Shown: in pieces, positions 21,893 to 32,566 of the stretch
How positions within the stretch are numbered: position 1 is the stretch's first letter
How the letters are laid out: each line of letters starts with the position of its first letter
Assembly (NCBI GenBank): GCA_036936605.1
Contig: JAUPFV010000001.1
Location: 165,068,643 to 165,132,642, forward strand
Reading direction: 5' to 3'
Length of the DNA stretch: 64,000 nt
Origin: Limnanthes douglasii subsp. nivea
Lineage: Eukaryota; Streptophyta; Magnoliopsida; Brassicales; Limnanthaceae
The notes under the pieces: model-generated
Seen by the model: only the letters and a program-made list of their open reading frames with translations
Database searches by the model: none
Told to the model about the DNA's origin: nothing
Program-made: the position numbers and the translations under genes

Positions 21893-24800
21893 TTAGAAAT
21901 AAAAATGCAAACAACTAAAAAAAAAGTATACAGAGTTGACATAGTAGACGCTTAAGGTGCGTTCATGGTGAGGATAATTCCATCTATGCTCGAAGCATTT
22001 CTCGAAAGGATATTCCTCATCCTCGCTACTTCTATTAAGACTTAGGTAAGTTCTAACGTCGGTGGGTATCGCGTCTGCTTTCTCCTGTAGTTCCTGCATC
22101 ACATGTTCCAACATATATTTTGTAATATTACTTTGAAAAGTCATACTAAATACATCGCGGGTTTCGCATTGGACTTCGTAAGGTAGTGACTTCATCGGTA
22201 TAATCGACACAATTTTCAAATAAGCTAACCTGTCGGCCACTTCTTAGCGTCTGCGTGGTCGGGGCATCATACAAGCCGAATACATTACCTCCCTACCGTG
22301 CATGAAGTATCTTATGCATAAAATAACATCAATAAAGTCAGACGTCTATTGCGACATCGTGTCTTTCACAATCTTACAAGCTTTGAGAAGGTTTGCATTT
22401 CCGTGCACATTTCAATTTGAATCGCCCATTGGTAAATCTTTTACATATAATCCTCGACCGTGGCTCTATTATTTATAGATGGATATTCAGTGGGAATGTC
22501 CTAAAGCTTTGTAAAATTGGCGGGAATATTTTTAAATTTTGTTACCAAACTTCACCCAATGGGGTGGCAATTTTCAACCACCGGGGCACGAATTCTCAAC
22601 CACCGGGTATGAAATTAACTGGAATGTTATAGTTTTTCATCCATAAGTTTACGGGTCATACAAACTATAATGATTCAATTATTTTTAATGGGTGCAACCC
22701 GCCGAATGAAAATTTATCAACTGTCGGTGTATAAATTATCAATCTTTGAGGGTTTATTAATTGACGATCTATGATTTTTCAACCTGTATGGAGGGGTAAC
22801 AAATAAAAAACCTCTTTAAATTTTCAAAATGGGCTTCCCACCGGGGGCTACTAATTATCACCCGTCGGGGGAAAACTACCCCATCGGGTGACGATTTTTC
22901 AACTGACGGGCTTCAACCCAATGCATCGTGTATTTCGCTCCAGTGGAAAAAGAACCAACAACTTTTCCAAGTTAGTTGTGAAATTGTGTCACTACTCGGG
23001 AGGGTACAAAATTTTCAACGGGTGAGGGTTAATTAAATTAACGGTTGAGATCAAGATTGGAACTTAGGATATAAGTTAGTAATTGGTTAGGTTCCTGGCG
23101 GGATACGAATTATAACCGACGGGGAGAAACTACCCTCACGGGTGGTAATTTTTCAACTATCGGATCGTGTGTCGGTCGTGGCGGGGATGGACATTATTTC
23201 AACCATAAAATATCCATTAAACTAACTTAAACCCTCCGCAATGAGTTCACCAAACCAATAAATGAGTACAAGCGTAACAATATCACATACAAACCATAAA
23301 TTTTATGTTGGAAAACATACAAACACACAAGTTCATAAGTAAAACATACATCAATAAAACTAAAATCCAATACAACATACAAACCTTCAATTTTATGTTA
23401 TAAAACATAAACAATACCTAATAACTTGTTCGAGACAGTACGCAACTAAAACATCAAAGATAGTATTAACAAACCTAACATGATAACGAGTCACGTGATT
23501 TTGATTTGAAGCACTCTTATGGCAAAAAACATAATCTCTTCCGGACTATCGTCGAGAGGTCAAAAATATTTATCGTGTTAATTGCATCCACCGTGGAGTA
23601 TTAGTCAAGGATATACGGAGTGATATGAAACCAATCGTACTTCACAACATAAGCTGTGTATTGAGGCGCCAATGTCCTACGGCTTCCCATTAACGACCGT
23701 GTATACCTATCGGTCACGAACAAGTGATCCCTCCAGTTTCCCCAATGTCGAGTGTCATGATGATAACACGTATTGTCGCTTTTAGTGAGACTAGATCGAG
23801 TTGCAATGGGATCTAGAGGATTCTCTTGGACTCAACAAAACTACCCCATCACTCGATCCGGCAGGTATACCTCAGTAACAAACATAACGTGAGTAGGGTT
23901 GCAGTACAACCCAGTCCATTGCATCAGAAACGCCTCTCTAATATCAAGGTACGGCTAGAAAATCACCTGCAAACAAATAATCACATAACTTTGTAATAAC
24001 TAAACACATCATAAAAATTAAAGGTATCTATATAGAATACTTACATCCGTTTCTTCTTGGCAATGATGTCAGGGTAATAAGTCTTCCAACAAACATTTGA
24101 CCCGGTATGTTTTTTTTTGCAACCACGAAAACATCTTTGGATGAGTTTGGCTATAACCGTTTTTCACCACAACCCGGAAGTGTGGGAAATATTCATAGAC
24201 CCAGCAGTCCAACAACGCAGAGAAACCAACTATACTCTTCAAAGAGTGCTTCAAAATGCCTCTCAAGCTCTTATACAGCCACGTCAATGTGCATATACCT
24301 ACACAAAGTCATTAAGCTTATCCAAGTGCTCTAGATGGATGACAAAATTACATTGGTTGTTTTTTTGGCTCGTTTTCGTGAATATTATACAGCCGATGAA
24401 GAAAATATTGTACGCATGAGCGTCATATTTAGTCATCTCAAGGGTATGTGTGGTACTGGCATTCAAATATTCGTCTCCCGAAAACAATTCTCTTAGCCAT
24501 CTAAGTTCGAAACCGCTCCCATCGTGCTGCTTCATCTCTTTTTGTATCTGCTCGGGTGTAACTCCTAACAAATCAGCATATCGACCGTATCACTGATCTA
24601 TATGGGCGGTCTGAAGGGCTAGATGACTCTCCTCTCTACCGAGAGGCTGATAATGACATACACACCGTCCAACATGATAGTCATCTCGCTGAAGGAGAAC
24701 TGGAAGATGTTCATCTCCTGATGCCACCTTTCATTGAAGACCTCGTCCAAATTCTCGTCCAACTGCAAGTTGAACTTATATCTCAGCAAGTGGCCCATAA

Positions 24801-25420
24801 GCTGCCAAAACAAAGTACCTTCCAAGAGAGCCTTCATATCTTGTTGGTTCTTCAGATTTAATTGACTGAGTAGACCGTATTTCGCTTGGACCATAATGGC
24901 ATGATGGGACTAAAACATATCAATATACAATAAATTAAATTAGTTAAAAAAATAATAATTATTTGAGACGTAAAATATATTACTTACATCGCCCATGAAA
25001 GTGTTGTATGCTTCGTAATTGATATAGTCGTGAAACAGAATAACACTATTTTGCGAAATGAACAGGTTCTTCAAGCTCTCCGGATCGGTGGAATGTACTT
25101 GGCTATGAACGGATAGCTCGGGTACATCCTCTTCTTGCTCCTGCTCGCCCAACGAGTCCCTAAGAGTACGCTCCTAGCATCGAGGTGATCGCTCTATCAA
25201 AGTATACTCCCTAGCGCAATTGAAGTTTTTTCAGCGTATGGATTGCTCAGAATGCTCTCCCCGCTCTCCCTGATCTTCCCTCATAAGTTCCACAGCTCGG
25301 GCACCACTCCTACCACCACTACCAACGTGCAGGTGAATCTTTTTCGATGTTGGTGGGGCCTCTTCCCGTTCATGCCGTCCTTTGTGAATTGTATCCTTCT
25401 TCCGCCTTGATACTTGTTGT
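21893..25420 (-). pseudogene. Plant mobile domain (PMD, MAIN-like) gene, multi-exon, decayed
   Basis: Exon at 25420-24988 (acceptor ATCGCAG, donor GAT/GTAAGTA): basic start, then EEDVPELSVHSQVHS. The intron 24987-24910 (78 bp) joins in frame to an exon from 24909: RWHQEMNIFQFSFSEMTIML, matching the RW-PETHTFHLPFGEMT signature of PMD proteins. After a frameshift come LLGVTPEQIQKEM and LRWLRELF (24571-24440), then WLYKSLRGILK and CWVYEYFP (24285-24190). A donor at about 24048 and an acceptor at about 23965 lead to PYLDIREAFLMQW and VYLPDRV (23960-23870). A C-terminal piece lies at 22240-21960. PMD proteins such as MAIN act in gene silencing and cell identity; PMD genes are often carried by transposons. 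Stops and frameshifts show it is dead. It converges on MULE-A. Confidence 0.7.
22540..23200. repeat. GTCGGGG/CCCCATCGGG repeats in an intron of the PMD gene
   Basis: CACCCGTCGGGGGAAAACTA (22859) with CCCCATCGGGTG after it, and AACCGACGGGGAGAAACTAC (23113) with CCTCACGGGTGG, repeat the phrase at 18849. Between them ATTTTCAACCACCGGGG, TTATCAACTGTCGG and TTTTTCAACTATCGG recur (22570, 22710, 23150). The two arms of each main unit are near-complementary, so a stem with an AAACT loop is possible. Confidence 0.7.
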
Positions 25421-25479
25421 CTGCGATAACAATAAAAATATTATTAGGATTAATATGTAAAAGAATAGGTCCATGCGGG

Positions 25480-25645
25480 GTGAATCTAGGCAGCCCCGAA
25501 GGTGGACGTACAAAACCCGCAAAAATAAATACTTATCCCCCGCCATAGCTGCCTAGACTCACCCGGTGGGGGATAAGAACAACTTTCAGAAAAATATGTT
25601 TCGCCACCGGGTGAGAAGACCCTTACTAACAGGGGGGAAGAGCAC
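25480..25645. repeat. CCACCGGGTGAG-type repeats near the PMD gene 5' end
   Basis: ACTCACCCGGTGGGGGATAA (25558) and CGCCACCGGGTGAGAAG (25602), with GGCAGCCCCG and CCCCGCCATAGCTGCC (25490-25550), form inverted pairs, for example GTCTAGGCAGC with its complement. They lie upstream of the first recognised coding exon, perhaps in a 5' intron. 25646-26500 holds no gene that I can see. Confidence 0.5.
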
Positions 25646-26520
25646 CTGTGAACAAAACCCAAAAAATAACAGGTGTTCTTCAACAGAAATCAACCTAAAT
25701 CTATATACTATAACAAATCAAACAATCTAACATCAACATATCACTTAAAACACTTATATAAACATAGATTTATATATTTAAACACCCTAAATACCTTAAA
25801 TCTACTAAAACCATTTCAAAACCTAATAGAAACAAAAATTAATAAAACAAAAAGTTTATTCTTTTTTTGTCCATTTGATGTTGTTGAGTCGATTAGATTA
25901 CTCCCTTGTTGATGAAGAACATATTTTGGTGACCGGAAATGAGTTTTGTGATTTCTGGTAAATTTTAGGTTTTAGTAGAAAAGGTTATGAGGGAGGGAAA
26001 AGAGAGGTTAAAATTATGGTTGTTTTGTTCTGGGGCTGCTTATAAAAATATGTTATAACTTAGTAAATCCAGCAAGGGTATTTTGGGTAAAATTTGGGGC
26101 TGGTTATAAAAATAGGCGGGACTAGTTATAATTGAGACTGAATTGTTTTGGTTGACGATTTAGCCAAAGCATATGAGTTGTTTGTAGTTGGTATATCATT
26201 TTGTAATGAATTGGTTGATATATCATCATATTGCAATATTTATTGAATCTTTAGATTTTCGAAAAAATATATATCTAATAGATGTTAAATATTTATTTCG
26301 TGGAACATCTTGAGGCTTTGTGATTAAGACATTCACAAGCTATTTCCTAACAAGCACGAATATGTGGGTTAACTTGCGTAACTAGGTCATAGGATCGCAA
26401 ATAATGCTGAAGCACCTTCTAACAGGATCTCGACCGCGGGCTGTGTTTGTCGACGGTAAAAAGAGTATGGCGGTGGAAGATAAGAAAGAAGTGATTAGGA
26501 AATTAGGTGGAAAATTTTTA

Positions 26521-26787
26521 TGTTGGTATAAGCACGCGGTGTATGATCGCATATGCATTTGTTCCTTAAGATTACTAAGGATAAACTTTAAAAAAATTGT
26601 TGCTTCTTTGCGTTGGTATAAGCTCGTGGAGCATGATCGTCTACGCATTTATTTTTTAAAATTAAACAGGAGGAATTTTGGGGTTTTTTCTGCTTCTTTG
26701 CGCTAATATAAACACACAAGGTATGATCGCATATGCATTTGTTCCTTAAGATTAAGGATGATAGATTTTGGGTTTTTTCTGCCGAAA
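26521..26787. repeat. Tandem repeat, 90-bp unit, three copies
   Basis: Units start at 26521, 26611 and 26701 (TGTTGGTATAAGCACGCGG, CGTTGGTATAAGCTCGTGG, CGCTAATATAAACACACAAG). Copies 1 and 3 share ATGATCGCATATGCATTTGT, and copies 2 and 3 share TTTTGGG(G)TTTTTTCTGC. The mosaic sharing suggests unequal exchange among the units. Confidence 0.9.
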
Positions 26788-27950
26788 CATAATATATATA
26801 TATATATATTCTTCAAAAATACAATTTATTAAAATCAATCGACTTAGTTGATACAAGAATATTCTAATTTGGATTTGGAAGGGACTCCAAATTGTAAGAT
26901 AGTATATAATAATGCAAATATAAAAGTTTTAAAAATATAACAAAAAATGTTTTTGTTTAAAATAATATAACTTCATCTCCCCAAAATAACTTAAGTTAAA
27001 ATATTCAAATATTTTTAAATGAATCATTTTATTTTTTATCTAACTAATTTATCAATTCATATACTTAATTTAATTAATTTATATTTATTTTTGGAGCTAC
27101 TGAAATTGAGTTATTAACTTTTCATTCATTGCTAGCGGAATAAAACAAGTTTTGTTTTAAAGATAAATATAAGACATCTTGAAATTATAACAAAATAAAA
27201 CACTATATATGCATGTGATTATTGAAAATTACACATTAAATGTCAATAGATTAATGCTTCATAGTTATAGAGTTTTAGAAAAAGAAACTAAATTTATTAG
27301 ATGTGATATAATTTGTACCTGATCCAATATTAATTAATCCAACTTGGTTTTAACGTGGTTATTTTTTTTTATATAATATTTAGTTGATCTTTCATTTTTG
27401 TAAAAAGTGTGTAAATTTTATTTTGGAATTTTGTTTCGGGTCGGACATAATCAGTATGGAGTGAATTAACTCTTTAAAATTTTAAAATATTTTTTATTCG
27501 AATTTTAAATATAAATTTTCGATAGGTAGATAACTTATATTAACAATATATATATATATATATATATATAACGAATGTAGTTATTTTTCTTTCAAGAAAA
27601 CCTTTCTTGATATCCAAAAAAACTTTAATTATTCAAGCTGCATAGATTAACTACTATCAATGCCTTGATATTTAGTATTCCAAGCCTCTTTAGTTCTTCT
27701 TCCTCCTCTCATAGTGCTCTCAGTTGTTTTTGTTCTAATAGGTCATGCTCTTTTTTTTGTTCAAATAATGTCTATCTTTTCTGGTTGTTTGTCAGCGCTT
27801 GTGGATGATGATTCAAATCTCTCGGTTCTTATGCATAGCAAAAAATATTTCTTTCAATGGACAATCTCCAGAGCATAGCATTTAGAGACTATGATTTCTG
27901 TGATATTCATCAAACTGCCCAACAACAAAATGAATCAACAAAAGCCACAT
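26788..27950. other. AT-rich spacer with TA microsatellite
   Basis: There are (AT)n runs at 26790-26810 and 27546-27570. No coding similarity or structured repeat is seen in the rest. Confidence 0.5.
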
Positions 27951-28029
27951 AAAAGATAATGAAACCATTCGTAAAATTCTTTAAACCACCCTAGTATCAC
28001 AATGAATACACACCTTCAACAATCCATCA

Positions 28030-29130
28030 TAAAGGTGACCACATTTCACTACAATTCTCAAAACAAGACAAAGATAAGTTTATGGCCACAACAAGATTTA
28101 CTATAATCGGTAAATTTTCTAAGCGTATCCCTAAGAAACATTTGCTAATTTTTTTTTTGAAATGAACACAGGTTCTCATGTGATTATTGTGTATCAGATT
28201 GGGATGCTCGTCATATTTTACTGGAATTTACGCTAAAACAAGTCCTCTGCAAGCTTCGAATTAGAAATATTTGGACAATTAGTCAATCTTTAATGAGAAT
28301 CCTCAATTGGACACTTTCGTTCAATCTAAGAATTGAAAATCCAATCACACCTGTCTGGATAAGAATATCTAAAGTTCATGAGTATATATTGAATGATTCA
28401 ATTATCTAATCTATTGTTGCCACTATTGGCCAACCTATCAAAACAGGGCTCTCTACAATCCTTGCTACATTTGGATTGAAATGGATAATACTAAGAAAAT
28501 CCAGCATTGTATTTGGGTTGGGTTTGGAGAAAATAAGGGTTTCTAGTTAAAGATAAGCTAATTATTGTCAATTGTGTAAGAACATAGGACATAGCCAAGA
28601 TGTATGCAAGAAACATCCAATAGTCTCTCAGGATTTGGAACAAGGGAAGATACATGTTGATAAGAAGTCCAAAGACCCAGAATATTCAGCAATAAAGCCT
28701 CTTAAAGTCAAGTCAGTCATCATTATGCCTCAGCAATACATCAACAATCAAAGTAATAGAGATATCAGCCTGGATCGGAAACATAAGCAAATCTTGAAAA
28801 GTTCCCTCTCCTCATTGCTTAGTAAAATCTGCTAACATCCTTATTTATCATACTGAAAAAGATACGCAAAGTATTGAAAACCCCAAAGAAACACAAATTA
28901 CCTCTGGTCAAAAGGATTATTCAGTCAATGATGAAGAAGTTATTGAAAACATCAAATATCTAGACTATGACTACAATATATCTCCCTTTATGGATTCTAA
29001 AACCTTCTAAACTGGCAATCATACCCCCAACCAAGGCAACATAGGTAACTTACGCACCACTCATATTCTAAGCAGAAAAAAAGATTGATAACTTCTTCAC
29101 CATTGGAAATAGACATCTAAGAGGGAACCA
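28030..29130 (+). pseudogene. L1-type LINE ORF1 fragment (DUF4283 plus zinc knuckle)
   Basis: Plus-strand frames give TIIGKFSKRIPKKHLL (about 28100-28150), then SLMRILNWTPSFNLRIENPI and TPVWIRISKVHEYIL (28280-28395), GQPIKTGLST and FGLGLEKIRV. A complete zinc knuckle at 28569-28610 reads CQLCKNIGHSQDVCKKHP (CX2CX4HX4C). This order is the plant L1 ORF1 layout: an RNA-binding DUF4283 domain, then the knuckle. The protein coats element RNA. A last open stretch (28572-28835) carries basic residues, and remnants run on to about 29130. Stops and shifts occur. No ORF2 follows, so the copy is cut at its 3' side. Confidence 0.75.
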
Positions 29131-29439
29131 AAAATGGATTGTGGTATTATAGTCGAAATAATCCTTTAAACAATATCTGAAAATATAATAATATTATAAT
29201 GCTAAAATATATATTATAATACTAGCAGTATTAAAAGAATTAATAATGTTAAATAGCAGTACTAAAAGAATTAATACTGGTATTTAGCATTATTAAAAGG
29301 TTCCTAAAATTTAGAGTTCATTATACAATTAGTAAGATTAATATGACATTCATTCATAAGTGATCTGATCAAATATAGACTAAATTAAGTGTCTATATAT
29401 TATCTGCATTTCCAAAAAAATAGCTTTTATGTGTTTAAG
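29131..29439. other. AT-rich spacer with a small duplication
   Basis: AGCAGTATTAAAAGAATTAA (29225) is echoed by AGCAGTACTAAAAGAATTAA (29254), and weakly again at 29288. Otherwise no feature is recognised. Confidence 0.5.
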
Positions 29440-30009
29440 CTTCGGATATACCACAACATACAAATGATACATCTATTAGCGACAATGCTAATAGTTTGAT
29501 CTCCATAAAAATCACTTTACATAAACAATCATTAATTATAAAATACAGTGCAACCCTACAATTAAGCTTGAATTTCAAAAAATGACAGCATGATGGAGAA
29601 GTTGGCTTAAATGTGTAGGGTTGTAGAATAAATATCGGACATGCCCTCTTTTCCTTATCATCCAATAACCTTTGCACCGTCTTGTTCTTAACAATGTCTG
29701 GTGAAGTATTTATATTCAGTTCCTCAATAATCCATGGAACCTTCTCTAGTTTCCCTTTGGAGATGTAAAAGGAAATTATGTTGGTGTAAGTAAGAGAACA
29801 CTTTGATGAAACCACATTCAGATACTTTCTTCATCAGAGCCTTGGATTTATCCGGTAATTTGTTCTGGATATAAGTATGAAGAGAGCATTACAAGCAGCA
29901 TGAACTTTCATTTGATCGGGAAGATCTTCAGAAAAGAATTCTGCACTATTCAAACCTCGAACTTTTGCAATCAATTATAAGTGGACAACGTAGTCACCTG
30001 GTTGTAGTT
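29440..30009 (-). pseudogene. PPR-protein gene fragment
   Basis: The exon opens after an acceptor (TTTTGCATAG, exon from 30009) with LQPGDYVVHL, then LIAKVRGLNSAEFFSEDLPD and QMKVHAACNAL (29990-29890). After frameshifts comes CSLTYTNIISFYISKGKLEK with VPWIIEELNINTSPDI (29800-29705). These match a P-class pentatricopeptide-repeat protein of the plant mitochondrial type: one 35-residue repeat is nearly complete and its neighbours are partial. Such proteins bind organelle RNA. The copy is short (full proteins have about 400-500 residues) and shifted, so it is a host-gene fragment. It could have been carried by a transposon, but I found no ends. It is the only clear non-transposon protein similarity in the window besides PMD. 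Confidence 0.65.
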
Positions 30010-30401
30010 CTATGCAAAAATCAGAACCACTGATTATTGATGACAGTAAAAGAAGTTGCAACCAATCACGCTAAACTTACCGAATATCAATTGTAGTTTC
30101 TTCCACACGAAGAATAGGAGGTGGAACAATATATCTAGACTAGTAAGGCTATAAACACATCATAAAGGCCATAGTCAGAGATCAGCTATCACCAAAATGA
30201 GTACAAACAGAAGAGTTCGAATAAGCAGGAAAATAATGAATGAATTGGCTATCCACTGTGATATCAAAAGTTAAGTTTTATACTAATATTTTATTAATAC
30301 ATTCCCCAGCTCATTATCACTATGTTTCTTCATCACAATCTATTGTTATCACAAACATCCACCTATTTTATATATCTCATCACCGACGAATTCTTAAGTT
30401 C

Positions 30402-30767
30402 TCACACACATAAATAGCAGGAATACAAAAAGCAGCAAATATACCTGATGACATATCTCGCAGATAATCCTTTGTTAGAAAACATACGGTTGACAGCGGG
30501 GACGAACGATTGTTCGAGCTTGTCGGACGAACATTTTAGCTGAATGGTTGTCGTAATCGAGAGTAATAGATCCGGCTTAATCAGAAGGGTAAGAGAAGAG
30601 ATAGGTTTGGACTTTGGATTTGATGCAGAGGAAGTGGGAGTCCAGGGTTGATGAGCCAGGGTTAATGAGATGGCAGAGAGGCATAATTGTGTCGTCGGTG
30701 AGATCGTGTCCGAAAAAAGATCGTTTGGTTTAAGTTTAGGTGGACGATGAAATAAAAAAAGAAACAA
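30402..30767 (-). CDS. Exon-like open frame upstream of the PPR fragment, unknown
   Basis: The 121-codon open frame starts MFLFLFHRPPKLKPNDLF, is rich in Ser, Thr, Pro and Leu, and contains FSNKGLSARYVIR directly before GTATATTT, a possible splice donor (about 30444). It lies about 390 bases before the PPR exon on the same strand, and the base composition here is less AT-rich than around it. It may be the 5' exon of the PPR gene (a mitochondrial presequence would be Ser/Arg-rich) or of an unrelated captured gene. I do not recognise the protein, and the open frame could be chance. Confidence 0.3.
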   Translation of the reverse strand: MFLFLFHRPPKLKPNDLFSDTISPTTQLCLSAISLTLAHQPWTPTSSASNPKSKPISSLTLLIKPDLLLSITTTIQLKCSSDKLEQSFVPAVNRMFSNKGLSARYVIRYICCFLYSCYLCV

Positions 30768-30779
30768 AAATCAAAATTA

Positions 30780-31240
30780 GGGTTAGTAAATAAATAAGGA
30801 TAAATTTGAGATAGTTTAAAAATATTTGGTACTTAAATGTTCCATATTAAGTAATAAGCATCTAAGAGTAGACTAAACATGAATTATTTATTTATTTTGG
30901 TATCATATTTGAAATATCCCTAAATTATATACAGAGATTTACTTATTTTATTCATAAATATGTTATACTTTTAATTGTTTGTTGTACAAAATTTTAGTCA
31001 CGACTACTTGAAGAAAAAAACTATAAATGGAATAAGTTAGTTATAATATGAATCATATTAATTTAAGAGTAAGTAATTAAGACAACTTTAAAACGTAACT
31101 TAGATAGTTTTATAAAAAATATTAAAAAGAAGAAGTTATGTTTTCATAATTGAAAACATCTTTAAAAAATAATCTATAATTTTATAAATTTAGATAACGT
31201 TTTTATATTATAAATTATTTACAGTATCAAATAATATAAC
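30780..31240. other. AT-rich spacer, no feature seen
   Basis: Very AT-rich, with no coding similarity and no repeat beyond short A/T runs. Confidence 0.5.
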
Positions 31241-31253
31241 AGTATATATATAA

Positions 31254-32475
31254 AAGAAAGTTACTAGTAAATACATTCTCAACTATGTAATTACCCAGTG
31301 GTACCCGCTTTTTGGATAGTGTCACTTGGTACCTCGAATTGAAATTTGGACAAAAATACCCCCGACCAAATATACACGTTGGTACTTCAAGGTGTTTGCA
31401 ATTCTCATGATATGATGCGAATTTTTTGCAACTCTGGGTTTTCTGAACAATTCTCATGATAAGATGCGAATTGTTTGCAATTCTCAAGATTTCCTGAACA
31501 ATTCTCATGATAGGATGCGAATTGTTTGCAACTCTAGGTTTCCTGAACAATTCTCATGATATGATGCGAATTGTTTGCAACTCTCAGGATTTCCTGAACA
31601 ATTCTCATGATAGGATGCGAATTGTTTGCAACTCTCAGGATTTCCTAAACAATTCTCATGATAGGATGCGAATTGTTTGCAACTCTCAGGATTTCCTGAA
31701 CAATTCTCATGATAGGATGCGAATTGTTTGCAACTCTCAGGATTTCCTAAACAATTCTCATGATAGGATGTGAATTTTTTGCAACTCTCAGGATTTCCTG
31801 AACAATTCTCATGATAGGATGCGAATTGTTTGCAACTCTCAGGATTTCCTGAACAATTCTCATGATAGGATGTGAATTGTTTGCAACTCCGGGTTTCCTG
31901 AACAATTCTCATCATATGATGCGAATTGTTTGCAACTCTCAGGATTCCCTTAACAATTCTCATGATAGGATGCAAATTGTTTGCAACTCTCATGATTTCC
32001 TGAACAATTCTCATGATAGGATGCGAATTGTTTGCAACTCTCAGGATTTCCTAAACAATTCTCATAATAGGATGCGAATTGTTTGCAACTCTCAGGATTT
32101 CCTGAACAATTCTCATGATAGGATGCGAATTCTTACTGGTGAAATTTTATTTTTTTAAAATAAAAAAATATCATCAATGGATTTAGTTTTGTTCATTTTT
32201 AAAAAACAAAAGCGATGGGACTTTCATTTATTTTTTTCGAGCTCCGGTTTGAAAGATACAGATCTTTTAAAAATAAAATAAAAGGAAAAAATAAGAAAAA
32301 GAAATTTTGGTTACGTGGTTGTTCATGGATGGTGAGGGTAGTTAGGATATTAAAATAATGTTATGTACTCTGTGGTAATTAGGTAGTTGAGTTGGGTATT
32401 AAGTGACAATTGTCTCATTCTTGAGTACTATATGACAATGGAATAGTTGAGTGGATACTTTAGGCACAATTTTCC
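31254..32475. mobile_element. Non-autonomous Mutator-like element with internal 51-bp array
   Basis: The left end (31254-31350) and the reverse complement of the right end (32385-32475) share CTCAACTA, GTCACTT, TACCC and other words in the same order over about 90 bp. This is an imperfect terminal inverted repeat, roughly 60-65 percent by eye. The 9-bp sequence TATATATAA lies at both outer edges (31245-31253 and 32476-32484), the duplication length of Mutator elements, although it is AT-only and could be chance. No transposase frame is present. The core is the array described separately. Confidence 0.55.
31391..32133. repeat. Tandem array, 51-bp unit, about 15 copies
   Basis: The unit runs AACAATTCTCATGATAGGAT, GCGAATTGTTTGCAACTCTC, AGGATTTCCTG. 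Fifteen occurrences of the GATGCGAA-type core lie about 51 bases apart from 31414 to 32123. Copies differ by a few bases, the first ones most. The open frames seen on both strands here are products of the repeat (51 is a multiple of 3) and not genes. Confidence 0.95.
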
Positions 32476-32566
32476 TATATATAATTACATTACATATTTA
32501 TTTTCGAAGTAGTAGGAAGAAAAAAATAAAAATAAAATTCTAAAAGTGGTGTAACTTCTTTTACAA

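Noticed and set aside
18580..25645. GTCGGGG blocks as terminal inverted repeats of one MULE
   Set aside because: The left and right blocks do not align end to end, and the same words occur in the middle of the locus.
31505..32014. Long open frames on both strands
   Set aside because: They are translations of the 51-bp tandem repeat (a multiple of three, so frames stay open).
31391..32133. Regular repeats considered as a CRISPR array
   Set aside because: The units follow each other directly with no unique spacers, and the context is a plant genome.
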